From: Onchocerca lupi
Lineage: Eukaryota; Nematoda; Chromadorea; Rhabditida; Onchocercidae
DNA: 64,000 nucleotides
Assembly (NCBI GenBank): GCA_028564675.1
Contig: JAOVVO010000014.1
Coordinates: forward strand, 248,001-312,000
Reading direction: 5' to 3'
Shown piece after piece: positions 1-14,400 of the stretch. Numbering within the stretch: position 1 is the first letter of the stretch; every line of letters starts with the position of its first letter. Below the pieces are notes generated by a model, which was not told where the DNA came from, searched no databases, and was given only the letters and a program-made list of their open reading frames with translations. The position numbers and the translations under genes are program-made.

Positions 1-209
1 TAGTAAAAACTGTATAGAAATTCTGGTTTCTAATACAAAGCAAATTAAAAGTCGCTAATTTTGAGCAGCTGATTTAATTAATGTATGCGCAAGGTAGTTG
101 AATTAGCAACTTTATTATGCTTGGTTGTTTTTGCCAAAACAGAGATTATAGTCATATTTAAAAAAAAAAAAAAACATTTTTGAATGCATCATATGGAAGA
201 ATCTTCTGG

Positions 210-451
210 TCACTTCACGGTGTCTGTTGATGCTTCTGAATTGCAGAAAGAAGAAAACTGGTCTACTGAAGTCAGTTTCACAAGACGAATTTTCTTCTTT
301 CTGCAATGGAATTTTCTTTCGTGATTAGAAAAAAAAAATTCTATCTTACCTGCATGCAAACACGCAAACACTATCAGCGTTTGCGAGCAAATATTTGTGA
401 TCGATATTAAAATCCTTCGCATTGAAAATGTAAGCATCGGCATCGCTACTG
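210..451 (-). CDS. C-terminal two exons of an unidentified minus-strand gene (partial)
   Basis: Two exons that join in phase on the minus strand: 451-350 (preceded by a TTTATAG acceptor, ending AG|GTAAGA) and 300-210 (preceded by TTGCAG, ending in TGA). Together they encode about 64 residues. The first part reads SSDADAYIFNAKDFNIDHK, followed by LLANADSVCVFACR, then a basic stretch KKKIRLVKL and a Ser/Thr-rich tail ending STDTVK. I do not recognise the family. A short hydrophobic stretch followed by a basic patch could be a membrane edge, but this is only a guess. Upstream exons must lie between 500 and about 5000; a possible one is near 2975-2936 (VRAQCVRIFADFR, ending in a GTAAAT donor) and fits in phase. 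The gene would be transcribed divergently from nhr-25. Confidence 0.42.
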
Positions 452-3400
452 CTATAAACGAAACTACAGCGATATGAAGCAGGATGAAGTGAAAGCGGAA
501 CATATAAAATTCAACAAATTTTGTAAGTTAAAAAAATCGTTAGATCACTTTACAGGTATTTCTGACGATAATATATTATGAAGGATAAGACAGATTTGCG
601 CTGATCTACCGACGTTCTTATAATCAGAATTTTTGACATATATCGGATCCTCTAATCGACAGAATCATTTTTTCGCTTTGTTAAACTACATTTTTAAGAA
701 ATTATTTAAATCTTCGATTTCCTAGAAAAAAATCATTCATTTGATCAATTAAATTATTTGGTACTTCGTCTTTTTAAAGCAAAGTTTAAAATTTTGTAGA
801 ATTCAATACTAGATAATCAAGAATTACATAAATATGTCTAGACATATTCTTAATCTAAAGCCAATTCAAGATTTAACTTCTTGTTTCGAATCTAATTCGA
901 GTTGGATTTTGAATTATTAGGGATTTAAAATTACTCAGTTCAGGTACCGCGAGAAAGGTAAAGAATTACTTTAAAATGTATATAAATTGAGAAAGTTCGA
1001 ATATATGAATGCATTTAAGCAGAGAATAATGGATGGATGATCAAAGCTAAATTTCATCGATTGCGCAACTCCAAAAATGGATCATCACTGATTTTGAGAT
1101 GATAACAGCCAACAAATATTTACTGCGAAAACTGAATCAATCAAAAAAATAAGGGATGAACTGAAAAAATGAGGGAAAAATAAGGAATGAAGCTTTTTGT
1201 TCACACATTTCAATCGAAAAATATAATTACAACTACTGACAATGATCAGAAAATTAAACTAAAAGGACCAATCTATTTTTTTATTTAACCCGGTATTTTT
1301 TTAAAATCATTTTTTAAGATCAGCAATTGTCTTAGTCGCTCGATTAATTATTAAATTTCTAACTCGTTACTGTGAAGGAATACATGACGGAAGCTAACAA
1401 ATCATTTTATTCAGCACATTCAAATATTATTGAATTTTGTCATTTAAAAGTTTTAAAAAATGTCAACAATTTAAAATTCTCATTCTTCCTTGTTTTCTAT
1501 TATTCAAAAATTTTCATACGAATGGCAAAATGTAGGGATTATATAAATTCCCTTTCACTAACAATAAGTTAATGTCGTTAATGAATAAAACGTTTTGCAA
1601 GAAATGATTTGACAAGGTCCAGAGAAACGGCTTTATCATTACTATCAATCTTTTCATTTTTCTTTCCCTTTTTTCTCTCCTATATCTTTCCACAAGACTT
1701 GCGCAATCCAACGATGGTCCTAATGGATGAAGGAACAAAATAATATAATAAAAATTTTGCGGCTATTCTTCTTTCTCGATTTTTATCTCATCAAAAAATT
1801 AGATTTTTCAGAGATTTAAAGCTCAAATTTTTCATTATTAGAAGGAACAGAAACACATTTTTCATAATTTAAAATCGTAAAAGATTATTTTTCTTAAAAT
1901 TTAAAATATTCTTCCAAAAATTTAGAATCGAAGCATCCTGGAAACTTATATATTTTTAAAAATAATACCTTTCTTTACATTTTTATCACTTTATATCGGA
2001 AATTTTGGTGGAATAATTGAAGAAAAAATGTGAACAATTGTTCACCATAATAAGTATACAGTCAGATAATTTGTTCGATGAGGAATGTCAAGAAAAGGAA
2101 AAGTAAGGGACTGATTGAGAAAATGTAAACTTGATGAACTTTCTGCGACAATTGAAAATTCAACAATGACTTTGTCCGAAATGATGATTTTTTGCCTTTT
2201 ATAAAGTTTTTCATTTAATTACACTTACTTCTTACTTGTTTTCTATTGTTCAAATTAGATCTTTCATAATCTTTAATTCCCAAAGTGTGCTGAATACTTA
2301 TGACCAAAACCTGTGAAGTCTATAAAATGACACTTTCATTTTTATTTAATCACCTCATTCTCATTCAAATCAATTTTCCACAAATAAGAACTCATAAATA
2401 GTAAAATAGAAAGTATAGGGTCTATAAAATCGTTTAAAATCGAAATTTATGAGTGAAAAATTAGCCAAAGTTCTGCTTTTTAGATCTTAAAGGGCTTTGT
2501 GAAAAAATTTTGCATTTCTTTAGAAATTCATCACTTAAAAGCTTTAACTTCAGAAATGACATTTCAAATAATCGACTGAGAAATGCAATAAAAAAACTCG
2601 ATTTTGAAAAAAGATCAGAGAATGCACACATTTTCCTTCTCAAAGAAGAATACGAGACGATTTATTGGTCATCCAGACAATAACCATCATTTCACTTCCC
2701 CATTACCAGTGTAAATGCTAAAATTTTAGAATGATTCTAATTAATTTTCAAAAATATTTCGAGCATATACGGGAGACAACAGAATCCCAGTCACAAACTT
2801 CTGATGCAACCTCTCTAGGACAGAAAGCATGCGATAAGCCAATGTAGTTGTTGGAGTTTTAAATAGTCGCTTCTCGAGGAGGTTAAATCATTTTGATAAG
2901 TAAAACGACAACAATTTGATTTATCATTTACCGAAAGTCTGCAAATATTCTCACGCATTGTGCACGAACCTGCAAATCGCATTATGTATACGGTGAAATG
3001 CAGCAATATAACAAGTAAGGAATAATAATGGGAACATCTTCAATTCAACTGAATACTTATATAAAAGCAGTTCTGTTCGATATCGACGGAACTTTCATAA
3101 TACAGAATAGCGATAATGATGTGTAAATTACAATTCATTAAATTGCTATCAGAAAATCAATACAGATCTACCAGTAGTTTTCATCAAATATATTTTAAAA
3201 TTCGATTATATCCGAAATAAATTTGAAATGAAATACGTAAAACTTATTGAAATCTGACAATGAATAATACCAAAACGTATAAAAATGATGATTTGGAACT
3301 GTTGAATTCTTGGGAACTCGATGAATGAAACTATCAAATTCAAAGATCCATCAAAAAAATACTTTTTAAAATAATGCAATTTCTTTGCTACTATGTGTAT

Positions 3401-5352
3401 TTCAAACAACATAATTTCTTTAACATTTTTTTTTCGTAACTTTGACTAAATTGCTTAAGCCTTCGATCCCAATAATTTTAATAAAAAGTCATTCTTGTAA
3501 AAAAGAATTGGTGAATAAATGCTTGAAATGATAAGGGATTTCCTGTGATAGAAGACAATGTGTTGATACTGTCGACTTGTCGATCGTCTGATGATCGAAC
3601 TGAAGGCTGGGAAAATGAAAGTTGGACGATAATCGTGAAGGTTAGTGAAACCTTGGCCTCGATATATATAGCTTTGCCTACCTATCTCTCGTCTCTTCGA
3701 GGTCGAAAGTTTGTCCTCCATTCTAACTTTGACCCTAACTCGGTCTAATTTCTCTTCTCTTTATGCAACGAATAATTCCGCTTATCAAGTTCAATCAATT
3801 AACGGCTATCAGGATTGCTTTACTCAGGAAGGCTTCAAATTACATTTTCTCGCTTTTGACCCATAGGTCTTTACCCATATCTTTGTATCATTTTTTCACT
3901 CTTAAAAGAATTTCACCATAGTTTAGGACCTATTCAACATTAAAAATTCCCTCCACTTCCTTCAGTTATCCTGTATCATCTTCTAAGAATTATTCAGATC
4001 TTTTTTTAATTTCACAAATGTAACAATTCTATTCAGTTCATCTGATATGAAATCAAAGCATTGCCATATATTTCTCGCAAAAATCTTTCCTCATTCAATA
4101 ATAACAAATTTTTGGTCGTTGTTATTGAAGGCCATGAGTTTAGTTCCGTTCGGGAGTGTTCGGAAAGATTGTCATTCATTTCGTCGTCATTGTTGTCGCC
4201 GTCAGCATCATCAAGCACCATCCTCCTCTTCCTCTTCCTTCAGGTATGAAGTGATGAAGGCCTTGACCCCGCGATATTTGGGACACAGTGACAGTGACAG
4301 TTCACTACCACAAGCGAGAGCAACCCATCATTCTTTCCATTTTCTCCCACCCTACGCAATTCTCCGATGAGTTTATTACTATCATTGCTACTTCCTCCTC
4401 CTTTTCCTTTTCCTTCGTTACCCATCTATTCAGTCAGTTACCTACCCATCCATCTACTTATCTATCTATCTATCTATCTATCGATAAAAGTCGATGATTG
4501 AAAGCTATGAGTGTTAGAAAGTTTTGGTTGAAATGGGTGACACTGTGATGGTGACATTGCCCATTAGATACCATAGGTGGCAAACATTTGCATGCATCAT
4601 CAGCTTCTGTTTGTGCATTTCTTCTTCCTTATTTCAGTTTGATCACCAGTGGATGAACTGAAGAATTCTCGACATGCTGACGATGATGACAGTGCTGTTG
4701 CGTCCGATGATTGCAACTGTCCCCGAGCTCTTCTCTTAATTGTCACAACCAACCAACCAACCCTCTGTGACACTTCTATTCACCGATACGGTGCTGATCT
4801 CTGGGGTTCATTTTTGCCCACCCCACCCCACCCTTTCCTATTTGTCTGTTAATTGCAAGAAGACATGAATGAACAGTATAGCAGCTTAACTGAAGGTGCA
4901 TGCAGCAGGTTGGGTCTGTACCTCTGTCTGTCTCTGTGTGTGCGCGTTTCGCTAACTGCTAACGATGGCATGCATGCATGAAGTACCACCCACTTTTGCA
5001 GGATGATGAATCGTTGCTTGTGATGCGATCTGTTGCTACCCGCTGACTCGCCATTCTTCTGGATACCTCAGATTTCGTTCACTCAGCAATGCTTTCTCCG
5101 ATTCCTTTCGTACTTCCGTAAAAATGATTGTCAATTTACCAATCCATACCGTAACTGCTTTTACTATTCTATGCAATTGCTCGCAGTAGTAGCATCTCAC
5201 CTGTCACAAAGATATACAGGTCGCTATTTGAACGGCCTTCAGTGTGTATGTGTGTGTGTGTATTTGTCTGTTGGTAGCAAGGTCAACGCGACATCAGAAG
5301 AGTGACAACGAAGGCCGGAGCGTCGAACAAATCACGGCCAACGATTGCCATC
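452..5352. other. Upstream region of nhr-25, no complete gene resolved
   Basis: AT-rich sequence with no gene I can assemble. It probably holds further exons of the minus-strand gene ending at 210. From about 3.5 kb onward the composition becomes richer in G and C and in simple repeats (CTAT, CCAC, TG tracts, GCATGCATGCATG near 4970), typical of promoter-proximal DNA. A GT dinucleotide tract lies near 5238-5262. GCAAGGTCA at 5277-5285, about 70 bp before the nhr-25 ATG, differs at one position from the FTZ-F1 binding consensus YCAAGGYCR. Untranslated first exons of nhr-25 may lie here. Confidence 0.5.
4460..4482. repeat. (CTAT)n microsatellite
   Basis: About six uninterrupted CTAT units, in the region upstream of nhr-25. 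Confidence 0.9.
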
Positions 5353-8300
5353 ATGGTTGGCATTGAAACGGCCTTGAAGCTGGACGATCTGAATTGTAAG
5401 CCGCAAATTGAGTACGAAAACTGTCCGGTTTGTGGGGATCGAGTGTCCGGGTACCATTATGGATTGCTCACCTGCGAATCTTGCAAGGTTCGCATAATTT
5501 TTGCAAATTTCTTGAAATAAAATCATGGTACTATAATCATTTTATGGAAACTTGGAATATTACTTTTGCCGAAAGCATAATTAAGCATATGCTTATAAAC
5601 AAATAATTTAAATTATAATGTTCACTTGAAATACATAATCAGAACTTATATATATGTATATGAAAGGATAGATTAACTAGCTGTTATATCCTTTGATGAC
5701 AAATCTCTCTTATTTTTAATTAACATCGATTAAATACAAGATATTTTCGATTTATTTTCAATTCACAAACATGAATATGTTTCTATTGATACTACACCAA
5801 GATTCCCAGTCTCTTTATTTCTTACATGAGTACCGTAGTCTCATTTAAAAAACCATCCTTCAGCAGCATGTGCAGAAGCAACAATGCTTGTTTTTAACCA
5901 ATCAATCACCAAGCTCTGTTTCTATGCTCGTTCGAAATGCTTATCCTCGAAATGTGACAGTGTTTTTCTCCATAAAAATTTTCTTTCTACATGATAATTG
6001 AAATATGGCGAAGTTTCTGACATCCTTTTGTAGTAACCTAAAGTGGAAATGAAATTCGTTACGATATTATTTTCAATTTATCTTTTATCAATCTTGATAA
6101 TGATTTGATGGCAATATAATTAATTTCGAAGCATTTCCAAATTCATTAAAGCTAAACGGATTTTTCAAATCTTTATTTCTTCATATTATTTTATGAGAAG
6201 CTAAACATTGCTTTTGATAAATTATTGATATTGTGAACGATTATTTGCAAATAAATCCGCAGATTCTTAAATGTCATTCATCTGTTAATTTATTCAAATA
6301 ATTTTGAAATAATCATTTTAATTCGAAACTACTTTTCAGTCCTATAAGTCATTCATCCTGTTTCCTTGCTCCATGAATTTTGCGGAAAGATGAAAATAAC
6401 AAATATTTGGGTATTTTAAGCATTTTATATCAAAAATTCCAGCTGCATATTCTAATTCCAAAATTTTGATTGTCGTATCTTTTTTGAAAATAATATGTTC
6501 CATTTGCAGGGTTTTTTTAAGCGAACAGTGCAAAACAAAAAGGTTTGTTTTTATTCATTTTTCTAAGAATTTTACAATAGAATTCAAGAAAATTTTCTTG
6601 GTTGAAAAATTGCCAAAATTTTTGCATATTATCTTTAAATCTTAAATTATTTTAGTTCCATTCTTCTCTGATGGATTGAAAAATCTAAAATAAAAGTGAC
6701 TTTGTCCCACGTTTTGTGCTTTTAGATAAAAGTTCTAAAAATTGTAGGAAAATCAGAAATCAATTATTTATTTAACAGTAGAAGAAGAGCAGTTATCACA
6801 AGAGATATAACCTATAAAAGCAAAAGTAATTTAAACTGGAAAATATTTGTTGTGTACGAAATTATTAAAATTTTTTTGGATGTGGTTGAATTATTACTGT
6901 TACCGGAATTTCGAAATGTTGAATTTTTTAAGTCTGGGTTGTTGAAAATCCAATTTTAGTCATATCAGTGTTCAGCGGATCAAAATTGCGCAGTGGATAA
7001 ATCGTGTCGAAAACGATGTCCACATTGTCGATTTCAAAAATGTATACAACGTGGGATGAAAGTTGAAGGTTAGCAATCAGTCATATGGAGCATTTTTCAG
7101 AGATTTCTTTCATTTCATTTCTTTGATTTTTCATAACATGGTAATATAGGTGGAAAATTGTTTGTTATTAAAATGTAACTGATATTTGTCCAATTTCGTT
7201 CCCTTCTTCATTATTCTTAAATTCTAAGAAGTGAAAGTTCGAAACTTATGCTTTATTTCAATTAACCTAAAATAATTTCAAGGTTTTTATTCTAACATCC
7301 TTCTGAGCAATACTTTTTGAGCTGGATTCTGAGATGCTGAAATGAATGTAATAACTTCAGAAATGAATACTATAGCCGGCAGATACAAGATTTTTCTTCT
7401 AATATTTTTCGAATTTTACTTTCCTTGATGAGCTTCCTGTAGAATAAATTCGCTGATAAAAGCACTTCTTCTAAAGATGATAATCATCCTTTTTTTTTTT
7501 TTTTTTTTTTTTTTTGAAAAGGATGAAGTAGTAAGATATGAAATTGAGCCCAAAATATTCATCAGAATTTTCTTCTCATGCAATATGAATAATCTTTGTT
7601 TACTTATCGCCATAATGACTAATAATATATACCGTACCATTTTATGTCTTTTAGATGTTGTGCGTATGACAACTTTTTGTTTACACATTTCAGAGTTCAA
7701 CACATTCCAATTATACTACCGTAATATGATGGGAAATACCATTGCGCACATTATCTTTGCATGAATTAGGAAAATTTGGATATTTTATCACATAGTTCGC
7801 AAATCATTCAAACCATGCAGTTGAACCAAATTATTTAGAAAATAGGCGAAAACTATTTCATTTAGAAGTCTAAGCAAGCAAATCACAAAATAAAGAAATA
7901 GAAAGTTAAACCAAATAATCTCCATAAATATTCTTTGTCAAGTAAAATGATATAATTGGAAAAATCACTTACAATTTCTGATTATCAAATTACTGTGAAA
8001 GTAACATTCTTATTTCTCTAAAGATCAGAAATTAAATATCAGCTTAATTAAGATCAGGAATAAAATTCCAGTTTACACCATTGTCAGCTAATTGAATTTT
8101 CATTCCACTTATCATTTACCAATACTGACCAATATCCAGTTTTATTTGTATGTCTTTTCAAACAATTATTTTCAAAAAAAAGAATTTTTCTTGTGAAGTT
8201 CTGTTTTTCTCTATTAATAACAAGCTTGTGATGAAATCTTTTCCCAAATCAATCACGCACAGACACATCCCATTCTTCCTTCATCTTACCTTCATCCAAC

Positions 8301-11300
8301 CATTATGATCCAATCGTGCTATGTCAATGTCATTCCTGTGTTGTCACCTTATCATACATCCTGTCGTAAAGATTCATTCCATTTAATCCAGTTTTCGGAA
8401 GGTGGCGACATTCTAAAGCATGGATTGATTAGTGGCTGCCAGCTAGGGCAATCAAAAATTCGATTTGAAATTGAAAGGACTTTTGACAGAAATTAGGAGT
8501 GAGTACAAAGAATGTGAAACTGAGGAGTGGGCATGATAATTGGCGCGCGCGCGCACTTTTTCTAAGAATCAAGTCGAAATCGTTGTTTCGAATTGAAAGT
8601 GAATTTTCTATTCAAAACATGCTACCATTAAATTTCAAAAATTTTAGATAATTATAGTAAGTAACGAGTTGAAAAAGAAGAAAACCATCTTCATTATCTC
8701 CTTTGATCTTCAAAAGAGGTTGATCTTTGAATGAAAATTCTTAATGGAATAAAAAGCAATTTGATATACTTTTTGCTTTTAATTCTACTTAATTTGAAAA
8801 GGATGATTATGAGAAATCCATTATGCAAAAAATCAGGGAAAATGCAATAGTTTTATTAGAATTTTTTATTTGAAAAATTCTTTCAAAGAATTGAAGATTT
8901 AATTTCGAATTCTCGAAATTTATGGGTTCATTTTTAAAATCTCAATTAATTTTAAAATTTTCAAAATTAGCAAAAATGTCTAAAATTTTACTTCAAATGA
9001 TTCAATCAATATCAAATCCTTCAGAAGGTTTATGGCTGACAACAACAGCTCGATGAATGAGGATGGTTGCTGGGCAGGTTGGCTGGATAATGATGACCGG
9101 TTTTTTTGTGCACACACATGTATTTCGAAAATGAAATTGTCGTTGTCGACAGTAGGGGGTGGTGATGGGTCCTCTCCCTCAGCATGAATTCAAATGATTG
9201 AACAATATAGGTAGAGGGCACAAGCACAAAAAGTGTTTCAAAAAATGCAATCAATGGAATGGATGCTGTTCTTCTACCTATCTCTCTGTCCCCCCAACAC
9301 TACACAACTCCTACTTTTTATGCACAGGTATAGACAACATCATCGATTTTAAAAAGTTTGAAATGCCTTCCATGCACTACCATTCTATACAAAAGAAACC
9401 AATAAAAGCTAAAAAACGAAAGGAAAATTGAAAAAGTGCTGAGATTTCTCTTTAATGACAGCAAACCAATAATTATCTGATTTGCATTCTGAAGAAGGAA
9501 CAAGATTCCTAACTTTCATTTCTGATGTAACGTATGAGATTCCTAATTTTTCATTTCTGATATAAACATCTTTAAATCTCAGCTTCACTTATATCATTCA
9601 TATATTACGTAGTATTAATGTTTGAATATATGTCTCTAAATATTGAAACAAATCCTCCTAGTCCCAGGTAAAGCCAAAAGAATTTATGAACTTGACCGCT
9701 TAAACCTGATAGTGAAAACGAATATGGCATAAAGGTTAGATTACATATTGTCCATACACTGCAAATCATACAAGAATTTCACGCTAAATACTCAGACAAT
9801 TCACCAAAAATAATGATTTGAAATTCAAAAATCTATCGATTATGTTAAGTGATGTTTATAAAGATTAATTATTTTAGAACATTTGAATTGAAATAACAAA
9901 AATAGCGACTTAGATTTTCAAATGCTAAATCAAGTTATTTAATTAAAATTTGAGTTAACTTAAACTTTCGAATTAGTCAGTTACTATACTTCACTAAGAA
10001 GTTTGCATGAAGTTAGTGCAATATCATTGTTAAAAGTGCATTCAGCACTGTGATTATTCCTCATTCGGGAACAGAATCGAAGGTTACATTCAGTACTCTC
10101 GAAAACTGTAATAATTGTAGAAAGACTGAAAATCATGCATATACTATATTTAGTTGAACATTGTGACATATTACATGCATTTATGTTGCAGTGGATTTTT
10201 CTTACCTTAAATAAGTACTTTTCATATTTTTTTTCAAGGTCAAGGTAAAATATCATGGACTCTCCATATTACTGTTTCAAAGTATATCTTTTTTTCTTCA
10301 ATTCCTTGGAAATAATTTTTTTGCGAATAAAATGTATTCAATCCTTGGAAATACACGAAAAACGCTTGAACACTTTCAAAATGAAGGGGATCAATTGCTC
10401 AATTTGAATCAAAAACAAATTCGACGATTCAGTGTATGGATTAAGTTTTGAAAAATAGAAGGGACAATTTTTTCATAAAATCAGTTTTGATTAATAGATT
10501 CAAAATTTCCATTTCTGTCATTCTGCATTATCAGTCAGTCTCTATTCTATTCAGATTACAGTGATTATTGCCTCCTTTTTTATAATGAAAAACATAGTAC
10601 AACTTCATTGAAATATAACAATAATTTTTTTTCCTTCTGATCATGCCTTTCTCCCTACAGATTTCCATTTAATTTGCATAATCCATCATTTCATGCACTT
10701 ACCGTGTCCTCTTCATTATTCCGACAGATTTATTTATTTTTTGCAATAATTTTCAAATTATACTGTAGAATCGCAAAGGGATTCGTTCCATTGTTTTTTT
10801 TTTCCTGGAAAGCTCATGAATTTCTTATGTCTAACAGCTTTTCTGTGGTGGCATTCAAACTGCTAGTAATAATGGTCTATTTAACCGTATGAGAGTATCA
10901 CTTTTTTTTTTTGGAAAAAATAATTTGATCCTTTTTTTCAACATTTCTCGTTTTGCTTTCGTCTTCTTCACAGAAATTGCTAGTTTGTTCAATTCATTTC
11001 TTTTTTTTTTTTTTCTGCAATCGGCGAAAAATAGAAATTCTTTCGCTTTTCCCCATACTCATCTTTTTGTTGTAGTTGCTAATTCAGGGATAGGAACTTT
11101 TTTTCTTTCTCTCTCTTTTCTCTTTAGTTTGGTTGACTGATTTTTCAGGAAGCAAGTTAAAGAAGAAACAAGTTTTTTTTATCAGTCTTGAAGATTTTGA
11201 CTATCGACTGAAGGGATAAGGGGAAAATTAATAGAAATTTTATTTCCATACTTTTTTTACTCATAATTGCTTAATGGCTCATTATTTCACTTAATCAAAC

Positions 11301-11370
11301 TTTTAAATTTATATTAGACTTAGGTTCAGGCAAATAATTATGGATATTTGTATTTATATTTATATATATA

Positions 11371-11414
<44 letters not shown>

Positions 11415-14400
11415 AGCATCTTTCGTTCTTCTTTGTTAAATGTTTGTTGCATTTTCTTAAATGCTTTGGATGAATAAATGACTAATAGTAGAATTAATTC
11501 ACAGTCATCTTCTAAATATATTAACATCTTTCATTACCTCTTCCATCGCTCTCAAAAAAGGTCACCTCAATAGATCTCTTGGCCAAGAAATGACCCTTTA
11601 ATTGCTGCTAATTGTTCCGTTGAACCACAGGAAATTTATCATATGATAATAGCAAGAAACCTAACTCTTTCCTCGCAAAAAAGTGCATAAGAGGAGGAAG
11701 GAAAGAGTTTGGGGGAAAGATGGGTAAAAAGAGGGCCAATAAATTGTATGCGTTAATTACTGAAGCGAGAAATGAGTGTTAGTACACCTATGATCCGATC
11801 TAAGAGATGAGGGTAATTTATGTGGGAGATATGGCGATCCATGCTAAGGGAAGGTACTCAGACGGGAAAATTCGGACAAAAAAAGAGTTTTATCGAATAA
11901 ATTAAAGGGATCTGCTTGAATACCTATTATCATTATCGTTGTATTGCTACTTGTACCATTACTGATGAATGAAAGGATGAGGACAAAGTTGTAAAGTGAG
12001 TGAAAACAAAGCTCAGATCTATCCCTGTATCTAGCAGGAACAATAGATGTTGACCTCAGAATGTCCTTTTCGGCTCTTCTATTTCATGCGACAAATAACT
12101 GCACATGGATGACACTTCTCGATAGTAATTTTACCTTTACAAAATACCGATCCCCAGAGAATATAGTGCTGACTGTAACAAATAATAAATAGCAGGAAAT
12201 GCAAATAGTGCCTAAAAACTTGATGCAATTTTTGATCAAAAGTTTGATGAAGCAAGATGGGAAGATAAATTGACAGAAGAAGAAGTAAAATGATTCCTGT
12301 CAAATCAATTAATTTTTTTTTTTTTTTTTTTTTTGGAATGGAAATATTGAGAAACTGAATAAATGTCAGAAATATTTGTCTTTATAAAAGACATTTGAAA
12401 TTTAAATTATCTCGGAAGGGAGCGATTTGCAGCAGTTCGTGAAGATCGTATGCGTGGTGGCCGCAACAAATTTGGCTCATATTATAAACGTGATCGTGCA
12501 CAACGCATGCAACGTATAGCGCTTCGGGCTAATGGGACACATAATTTTTTCAATCAAAGCACCACCGAGCAACAAGTTTCTAGCAGGTTTGTTTTTTTGT
12601 ACTTTTCAGATTTCTTTAATATTTACTGTTTGCATGATAATCACTGGATAAGTTCAGATACCTTGTTATTGTTATTGTATCACTGAGCAAACATTCTACC
12701 CTAAATTTCTACTTTTTTTTTTGAAGTACACCAACTGGGATAGCAGCTACAGCAGCCATGACCGCAGCTGCTGCTGTACATGCACAATATTTCGATGCAA
12801 GTGGAACTCAAAAGTTCAAAAACGATTATGATGCATTGCTTCAATCGCCAACGCTCTCAAGCAGTACGCAATCTCCAACTAGTAAGTTTCTGAAACTCTC
12901 AAACTTCCAAGTTTTTTCTGAAATAAAGATACAAATTTTTACAAATGTTGCGAAGATTATATGTAATGTGATTCTTGTACAATGGCTTCAGAAACACAAC
13001 ATCAACATACCTATAAACTCTTGAGATTTTCAGCTTTTTCTTCTCTCTCTTTCAGTGGGAATCTGATGAAATTATCATTGCTACAAAATAATCCAAAACG
13101 AAACATTCTTCTAGTCTTTTTTACATTACACCCTTTTATACTGACATTCTAACCTCTTTATCCACTTGTTTCAGAAAAAATTTGGAGAATTTTTAAATTT
13201 CATCCCTTATTTTAGAATTTGTCTAAATTTATCTGTTCTGAATATTTTTACAGATTATGTGGTGCCACGACCGAGTGCATATTTACCAAATTGTGATAAC
13301 TTGGCTGCTTTACTGGGTTCATCGATCGATGATCCATTGTTGCGTAGTTCATCGTTTCCCATCTATTCTTGCGTTAAACCGGAGCCTTTCGATGGCTATA
13401 CCGAAGCCAGTGAGTATTTCACTCCGAGTTCTCTAATTTACACTAACTTATGATTCATATAATCCTAGCTGGAGAAGATTTAAACTTCCAATTTGATTTT
13501 CTATTTATGATTGCTACCATGAAACGTTATAGTCTCTTGATGTTTAAGTATGAATGAAAATTGCAACCTGTGATTTTCATCTGGTTTGTACAGATGAATT
13601 TATGCTTGAATCTCATTTTAAAAAGTCCAAATTTCAGATTTCCCGCAACCTTCTCTTCCTACCGATTACTCACCATTCTGTCCACCAACCTCATCCTATA
13701 CGGCAATGACGGCAATGGCACCGGTAGCAGTACCAGCAGCAACTCCGACAGCTGGTACCACAGCAGATCGTTCTTCACCACTTCTACCAATCTGTCCTCT
13801 ACCTACCGAAAAAACCATCGATAGTGTCTTTTACGCCCCAAAACAAACAGTCCTTTTGTGTAGCTGTACAGAATCTTTGCTGGATCCGAATCTCCTCTTA
13901 CATTTATTAGGTAAAGGTGACAAAACCCGAGATGCATTCCAGTTCTGTAAGTCAGTTATCGAAGAAAGTCTCAATTCAATTGTCACATGGGCAAAAAATG
14001 CACCCTATTTTGAACAACTGCCGGTAAGTTCCATTAAACTATGAATTTTTTCAAAAAAATCGAAATCAATTTTCAAACTAAAAATTCAAAAAAAAATAGA
14101 ATTCCGAGAAAAAATTCGACAATCAGTTATTTTATGCAATGATAGTATTCATCAATAATCATTTAAGTTTTTACAATAAACTCAATCATAATTAAATAAT
14201 TACTAATTCCGTGAAATTATTGAAACTAAACTTCGAGATTGAATATCTTTTCTATTTTACTATAATGATATATTTTATTAAAATTTTTCATTGCATCAAT
14301 TTTAGTCCTTCCTTAACCAATAATCAATCTAATTATTAACCTCAAACATCATGTTTCAAAACCAGAATCAGCGCGTTAATAGAAGTGCAAAAAACGAATC

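Larger units (their letters stand above)
7069..12432 (+). other. Large third intron of nhr-25
   Basis: A 5.4 kb intron between the second zinc finger and the FTZ-F1 box, far longer than the other introns. I see no nested gene with consistent splicing. It holds homopolymer tracts (T at 7489-7515; A at 11372-11413) and blocks of mixed composition around 8.2-8.6, 9.0-9.3 and 11.5-12.1 kb that look less random than their surroundings and may be enhancers or an internal promoter. Confidence 0.6.

Noticed and set aside
3545..3748. Plus-strand ORF with a GTTAGT donor upstream of nhr-25
   Set aside because: Both strands are open here and neither gives a partner exon, so I could not support a gene or a 5' exon of nhr-25.
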